Source: Mesotaenium endlicherianum (lineage: Eukaryota; Streptophyta; Zygnematophyceae; Zygnematales; Mesotaeniaceae). From it: 28,860 nt of DNA. Below, piece after piece: positions 10,015 through 28,860 of this stretch; positions within the stretch are counted from its first letter, which is position 1, and each line of letters starts with the position of its first letter. The notes beneath the pieces were generated by a model. That model was not told the origin of the DNA. It saw nothing but the letters and a program-made list of their open reading frames with translations, and did not search any database. The position numbers and the translations under genes were made by a program. The stretch lies in NCBI GenBank assembly GCA_009602735.1, contig WELA01003960.1, forward strand, positions 19,395 through 48,254. Reading direction: 5' to 3'.

Positions 10015-10404
10015 AAGCCAGCCAGCAGGGAAGCAGCATCATCCCCGACTTCCCGTAACCCTTGTTTGCTCTACCTATCGAGGCATACGAGCTGCAAGCA
10101 ATACCCCCCCTCCCTCTGAGTACGTACATTGATAAAGTCTGCCGAAAAACCCTGGCAGGCACACATCAGCCCTGGCGAGCAGGCTAACTCCGAAAAGGAA
10201 CAGTGGGTTGAGGGCCAGAGGAGGACTAGGGTGCACGTGGTGCGGATGAAGATTTATGATGTTGTGGATGTCAATGACCACGGGGGGCTAGGATTAAGGT
10301 TTAGAGGCGGGGGGGCGTGCACGTGTCCCGACGGCAGCTGTCGCACACGAGAAGCTTACAGGTGGCTGCGGATGTGCTCAAGCGAGAGACTGAAGCAAGC
10401 GGAA

Positions 10405-11125
10405 TCAGAGGACAGAGACAGATGCAGGGGCGCAGGCGAGATGCGACAGGCAACAGGCTCGGCAGTCACCTCTGCTTCCCTTGCCGCCTCTGTGAGGGTG
10501 ACCACCTGGCGCTCGTTCGCTCATTCTTGGCCCTATTCCCCCCTGATGTCCCGGTCCGCCTCCATACGCTGGCTGTTCTCCACCGGGCAGCCCAGAGGGC
10601 ATGAGGCCAGTGGGAGCTTTGCGATCTGAAATTCCCTGCGGTCCATGTGGGCTTGCAGTATGAACAGACCCCTTGGCCGAGGCACCTCCATCATCGGCCT
10701 GAGGACGCCTGTTCGTGAGGACGCACAAACCCAAAGCCTCCCTGGTCAAGTACTGCAACTGCAGGAGAGCAGATATGAGATACCTCCCCCTATAGACCAG
10801 GCAGTGGCCCACTAGCACCAAGGAGAGAGTCTGAGAGCAGACAATGAGGATGCTTTTCTCGTGGCTGACACATGGAAAACAAATTTGTAACTAACATGGT
10901 GTAAAATGCTCGAGAGGTCAAAGGACACATTAATAGGTGGTGCAAAAAAAATGGACTATTGCTGCAGCATTTGGTACTAAACAACAGAGAAGTTGCTTCT
11001 CTACAACCTAAGAAGCTGAAAGATAGCACACACCACAGGAGACAAAAAAAAATAGGTCAAAATAGCAGGAGCAACGGGACCTACGCTGGTTTCGGTCCAG
11101 GCCTGCGACGCCCTTCTCCAGACAT
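10405..11125 (-). CDS. Speculative two-exon gene of unknown function
   Basis: A minus-strand ATG at 11125 opens MSGEGRRRPGPKP and ends at a GTAGGT donor after 11085. A TGTGTCAG acceptor at 10865-10867 starts a segment that continues the frame without a stop to 10405, giving about 166 residues in total. The joined part reads HEKSILIVCSQTLSL, then a hydrophobic segment, then LQYLTREALGLCVLTNRR, and ends Gly/Pro-rich. A second frame over about 10560-10740 also looks plausible (PRPRGLFILQAHMDRREFQI), so the exon limits may be wrong. I do not recognise either product, and the case rests on splice-site quality alone. Confidence 0.22.
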
Positions 11126-12598
11126 CCACGCTTCTGCCGCCAATTGACCTACGCGACTACTCTTTGGAGCTCCATCTATTAAGAAAACATTTCATTGAGT
11201 ATGAGAACCCGCTAGATAACCAAAGCAGGAGACGCCAACAACTTAGATTCTTGAATTTCATGGTGTGAGTAATTGACCAATCACCAGCCCTAAATTGCAG
11301 ACATGAACGAGCATAATTGCATTCATGTTGTGTGACCATGCATCGGCATGCATACAGTCGGGAGACCGGGAATGCCCGGGAATAAAGATGGGTCATCCAC
11401 AAGTCATACCTGTCGTACGTTCGTTTCCAGTTGACTATACGGTGCACCATCGTTCCGAAATTCGAACTTCGAACCATTGCCAACTTAGATGTTCAGTACA
11501 GATACCGCCCGCTTCCCCGAAGCAGACACGAGCCAAAGCGGCTATGCTACTTCAAGCCAATTAAACCAGACCCCTAGGTGCTATCCATCAGCTGCTGCCC
11601 GTCGCTTTGCCCATGGATGCAGAGCCTAGTGATGGGGCATGGACAGGCACGGATGGGGGGCCGGGCGAGTGAGGCCAAGTGAGGCAAGCTAAACAAAACT
11701 GGAGTCAAACCATGTGATCAGCTGCTGCGGCGCCCCGGCTATACCACACGTCCAACGGCACCTTGCCAATGGTTCGAGGCAGTTCGAGGCAGCTGGACTC
11801 TGGAGGCAGTAATAAGTTGTCAGAAGCACGAGTCCACATGGTATCAGACGTACTTGAGTAAGACCAAAAATATATGCTCCACGGCGCCGCGTCGTCATAG
11901 GCTCGTCGTAACGTTTTATTGGATGTCGCCAAATTATTTTGCTTCTCCCTGCCCGTATCCAGCGGGCTAGGCGGTTCGCAAGATCACAATTCGCTGAGGA
12001 ACAGCTTGATTTTCGTATATACTTGGGACTTATAGCAACTTCTACCAACACTTGAGCGTGTATGAATAAACTTGACGGGAAGGGTGAGCTCAAAACATCG
12101 TCAAATTGTGTCCTCAGGAGTCCGCAGATATCATTAGCAATCGTTAGCCATTCTAGCAATTGTCTGCACAGGTCTGCGGCAGTATGCGGCCCCTGGAGCC
12201 GCCCTGCTGCGTTCGTCGGCTGCCTTGGCCGTCGCAGATGAAATAAGCCTGGGTTGTCAGTAATCGCTTGAAAAGTGCCTCGTCCAGTCTCGTCGATCCA
12301 ACGGCGAGTCTACGAATCTCTAGCCTTCTGAAGCTGGTACCCTGGCAGACCGTCGTACGTGAACCTGACTAAGCATATATAGCCCCAGAGACCCGTACAT
12401 GCAGCTTAGCAGACCAGGAGCACACCACTGAAGAACTTGAATGTTAAAAGTTGAGCCTTGCACCTCCCTATATCGAGCTTCAGAAGTAGTATCACTGATC
12501 ATCTAGCTTGGGGTCCCAAGTACAAAAAGACCTCACAAGAATTGGTCAGGACGCTCTTCTGCCGGTGACCGCTCTGAGCTTTGAGAAGAGGTCATAAG
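11126..12598. other. Upstream region of CARB
   Basis: About 1.5 kb without any frame I recognise. It should contain the CARB promoter and 5' UTR. A TATATAG element near 12375-12381, about 220 bases before the CARB start, is a possible core promoter but is not strong. Nothing else stands out. Confidence 0.4.
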
Positions 12599-25925
<13,327 letters not shown>

Positions 25926-26399
25926 GCCATTGCATCAAGCACACGCACACACGCACGCACATCTGCAGATGTGTGGAGTAGGTGACATGTGCAAATGGTT
26001 GCTGGCCGACCTCCAGCACAGCGACCCCTGTCCCTACGGTTGCTGCTGGAGTCAAGAGGTCAATGCATGGTGCTCCACCTGCTTGAACATGAGGCGGTAG
26101 GAGCCGGAGAAGCGGGGGACCAGTTCTGTCCGACCTGCTGCTTCTCTGGAGTCCAGGGGAAGCTATGTCTTTGGGTGACAAGGAGCCTGCAGTGCTTGTC
26201 CAACCTGCTAGAAACATGCCGCTGCGTGAAGGGTAGCCCAAAATCTTGATTTGCAACTGTCTGCACAGCCATGCACACCTGGCAGCAATTAGCTGTAGGG
26301 CAGAAATTGTTTTCATGCTGTGGATATGATATGACATTATGGCATGTATCACAAAGGCTGCTAGCACTATCTTAGATCTTGTTGGAGGATCGTTATGTG

Positions 26400-26404
26400 T
26401 GTAA
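26400..26404 (+). terminator. Candidate poly(A) signal TGTAA for CARB
   Basis: TGTAA in an AT-rich 3' flank, 475 bases past the CARB stop; a second copy is at 26504-26508. Usage is inferred from the chlorophyte consensus. Confidence 0.45.
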
Positions 26405-26660
26405 CAGTGTGTCCCAATTAGGCCCAGCATTTAATATTTTTGGTGTCATGGTTTGGCTTTCGAGCTAACCATTGCTATTCTTAGACGACGATCCTAGTAA
26501 TACTGTAAGTAAATCCTATGGATATCTTTGTGATATGCAAGTACAGCTTCTCCCAGCATGTTCATGAATCAATTTGAAAAGGCATATTTGAAGGACCATC
26601 TCAATGCTGTTCGAAGCATCGGCTTCAAGGTCCATGTTTCTTTTTCTTTAAATTGTACTT

Positions 26661-26665
26661 TTACA
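26661..26665 (-). terminator. Candidate poly(A) signal TGTAA for WDR74-like gene
   Basis: TTACA on the plus strand, TGTAA on the minus strand, 360 bases past the WDR74-like stop. It lies within 300 bases of the CARB candidates, so the two 3' UTRs would be close or overlap. Confidence 0.35.
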
Positions 26666-27024
26666 GGCATGCTTGCATGATCATTGAGAATAGCTATGGA
26701 ATGTGGAAGTCGATGCCAGCAATCTAGGTTGACAATGTATCTCTTACTTCTGTCTCTACTACATGTGTGTGTATCAACAAGCAGCCAAGTCTGCAGGTTG
26801 TCTCGCATCCTCAACAAGACATTCCGCAGTAGCTAGAGGTATTGTCAAGCTGCGCAGTTAAGGTGTTTTGCATGCACAGCTTGTACGACCTCTCCCCTGG
26901 AACTAATGAGCTTGGCATGAAGGAGGTTGCATAATAGAACATGTATTATTGAAGGTGTGCCACTTGTAGGAACACCGAGCTGGAGAGCAAGCCCTTCTGA
27001 GTAAGCACTGAGATGGCAAACATG

Positions 27025-28296
27025 CTACTCGTGTTTTTTGGATTGCCGCCTCTTTTTAGAGCCAGCCTCAAGCACCTCTGCCTCCTCTGCCCGCTTCGAG
27101 CGTCGACCAATCCTAGTGACTTGAGGCTCTCTCGTAACACAGCCAGCATGTGCTTCTGCGTGCACCCTTCCATTCCTTGCCATGATGTCAGCTTCCGTCG
27201 CATCTGCAACACGGAGGGCAACACACGCGCTCTCTTTTTCCAGTCAGCACTTCACAACAGACCTGCTACACCGAAAAAACAAACCGGGCTATCAGAGGTC
27301 AGGGCAACGGGCGCCCAAAGAGGAGCCTTCAGACGACCAACGGCAGAGACTAAAAAGCAAACCTCGTACAGAACGATGAGATAACGAGAGGGTGCAAGTG
27401 CAGTCCGGTGATGCAGTACAGTCAAGCTGCACAAAAGAGAGAGGAATCCAAACGCGAAGAAGAGCAAAAGCAGACAGGTGCTGTGCTCACCACCCTCCTC
27501 ATCCTCATCCTCGTCTTTGTCCTCCTCCTGCGCTTCAGCTTCTAGAGGCTCTCGGGCGACCACGTCATTCTCTTCGGCGCCTTCTGCTCACAGAGCAGCA
27601 GGATATGCAGAAAGGGCGCGGCTGATCATTTGCATCAGTCCACATGTCGATCATTCGCTTGCTGCTACCAGCCTACACAAAGGCCACATCAAAGGCCTGC
27701 CTGCCTGCAAGCACGGAAGAGGGGAGGTGTTCCAAAGGCAGCAGCCGGGGGAGAGCGGGGGTTCCCTAGCAAGCATGCGCACGAATACCTTGCCCGTGAC
27801 GGGGGGGGGCGTCAAACGAGGTGTCAAAGCCCACGGCCACCAGGGGTTGCTTCAGAAACACCTACGAAGCCGCAGTGGCAACAGCAATAATACAGAGCAA
27901 ACAGAGTCGTGAGGGCCAGGCACTTGAGCAGACCTGCATACATCAGCGTGCAGTCTCGTGTGAGTGTACGCCAGGAGAGACAGAGGCATCGCAAGCTGGC
28001 GCTGGCATGCATGCAGAGGCACGTGCGCAGCAGACTCTGCTCCTCCTCTTCCTGCTGAAGCAGGTGTGAGTGCATACACGCCTACTGTTGCCGCCACCAC
28101 CGCTGCTGCCGCTGCTGCTGCTTATCTAGAGGGCCAAACAGAGCAAGTACAGACGAGGAGAGTGCCAAGGAAAGGGGGAGGGAGAGGGGGAGAGAGAAGG
28201 GGAGAGGGGGGGCGCTGGTGGAAGGGGGCAGGGGCGAGACCTTGGCAACGAGCGCGCGTGTATTGACATCGTGCAGTCTCAGATACCTGTCCAGCC
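27025..28296 (-). CDS. WDR74: WD40 protein resembling ribosome-biogenesis factor WDR74/Nsa1, 5' part missing
   Basis: Four exons on the minus strand: 28296-28241, 27861-27789, 27583-27491 and 27203-27025. Junctions are GT-AG and phases are consistent. The first two give GLDRYLRLHDVNTRALVAK and VFLKQPLVAVGFD, matching the final WD blade of WDR74, where a G-L-D-R/L-R motif precedes a K-V-[YF]-L-K strand. The rest is a Glu/Asp-rich linker (EEDKDEDEDEEG) and a basic tail ending SKKRRQSKKHE, typical of nucleolar proteins. WDR74/Nsa1 acts in early nucleolar 60S particles and is released by the AAA ATPase NVL2/Rix7. The first five or six blades are absent: the next exon must end in a single G before a GT donor, and I could not find it between 28297 and the right edge. 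Frame through the nine-C run in exon 27861-27789 depends on its exact length. Another WD40 protein is possible. Confidence 0.72.
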
Positions 28297-28860
28297 CTGC
28301 TTGAGGAGTCAAGGGTTCCCGCGAGATCAGCAAAAGAGTGAGAGGAATGTCAGCCAAGATCTCCAATATACCCTTGCGGTGCATTTGCGTAACAGAGATT
28401 CTATGTTCAGACTGTTTGCCTTCTTATTGCCGGTCAGTTGCCAGCAGTAAACCGTGGCTGCAGCAGCAGCAGCAGCAGGGGGTGGCAGGTGCCCCTTTCC
28501 TTTCGAGAGGAGAGAGCCAGAGCGCCTGCCGTTGAACAGACGAGGCTGAAGCGGGAGATGCCGCCCGGAGAGAGAGCGAAGCTCCTCCCTGCTGGAGGGG
28601 CGAAGGGAGCGCGCACATGCTCTCACTCCCTCTCCGCCTCTCACTCTCTCTCTCCCCCCCCTCGGAAGAGTGAGTGCATCCGCGCCACATGCAGACAGGC
28701 TCTTTACTGAGTTGGGAAGGAGCGTGGCGCTCCGTCACAATGCACGCACGGGGCGTCGCGTCCTGCAGTGCGAGGGCAAGGGCGGAGGTGAGAGCAGGGG
28801 TGGCGACAGACAGCAAGAGAGAGCGGAGCGTGACACAGGGGAGGGGAAGGGGGAGGGGGA
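28297..28860. other. Probable intron of WDR74-like gene, right edge
   Basis: GA-, CT- and CAG-rich low-complexity sequence. No segment reads as a WD40 blade in any minus-strand frame. The missing upstream exons probably lie beyond 28860, but a short, poorly conserved exon here cannot be excluded. Confidence 0.4.

Larger units (their letters stand above)
25926..27024. other. Convergent intergenic region, CARB and WDR74-like 3' ends
   Basis: The two genes meet tail to tail. Plus-strand TGTAA motifs at 26400-26404 and 26504-26508 lie 475 and 579 bases after the CARB stop. A minus-strand TGTAA (TTACA at 26661-26665) lies 360 bases after the WDR74-like stop. The sequence becomes AT-rich from about 26290, as expected of 3' UTRs. 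No other gene is visible. Confidence 0.5.

Noticed and set aside
26946..27224. 92-residue minus-strand frame beginning MLPSVLQMRRKL
   Set aside because: Wrong frame over the last WDR74-like exon; the in-phase frame gives a basic tail and stops at 27025.
27252..27563. 103-residue minus-strand frame starting MVAREPLEAEAQ
   Set aside because: The acidic part is real, but it belongs to the WDR74-like exon 27583-27491. Beyond the donor at 27490 the frame is intron.

Overview
The window is nuclear DNA from a photosynthetic eukaryote, most likely a green alga. The evidence is spliced genes with GT-AG introns, proteins whose sequences look closest to plant versions, a plastid-type N-terminal extension on a plant-like carbamoyl-phosphate synthase, and TGTAA motifs (the usual chlorophyte poly(A) signal) a few hundred bases past several stop codons. 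Family assignments come from recognising sequence motifs; no database search was possible. There is no sign of operons, CRISPR or prokaryotic mobile elements.

Layout, left to right. Positions 1-1262 hold no recognisable protein gene but contain a strong TATA box flanked by hairpins, possibly a remnant of a transposable element. Positions 1263-3334 (minus) encode a complete two-exon NOSIP-type RING/U-box E3 ligase of 310 residues. It shares a 635-base divergent intergenic region with TAF13 (plus, 3970-6186), a complete five-exon histone-fold TFIID subunit of 133 residues. The last two TAF13 exons and their flanks (5268-6325) recur apparently unchanged at 6327-7384, separated by a single N, which looks like an assembly artefact. 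Positions 7385-12598 are poorly resolved. They contain two weak minus-strand candidate genes (around 8489-8857 and 10405-11125), microsatellites and G/C homopolymers.

Positions 12599-25925 (plus) are the dominant gene: a complete 16-exon carbamoyl-phosphate synthase large subunit (CARB, 1217 residues). I rebuilt it exon by exon with every splice phase consistent. Its fifth intron contains an N followed by 712 consecutive G residues. After a convergent intergenic region, positions 27025-28296 (minus) hold the last four exons of a WD40 protein that resembles the nucleolar ribosome-biogenesis factor WDR74/Nsa1. Its 5' part runs off the right edge or lies in unread sequence.

The genes do not form a pathway. 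They are housekeeping functions: protein ubiquitination and splicing-linked roles (NOSIP), Pol II initiation (TAF13), arginine and pyrimidine precursor supply in the plastid (CARB), and 60S ribosome assembly (WDR74). I found no credible new biological system. The most notable points are assembly anomalies at all four Ns, a 5'-low to 3'-high GC3 trend inside genes, and the unidentified minus-strand candidates.
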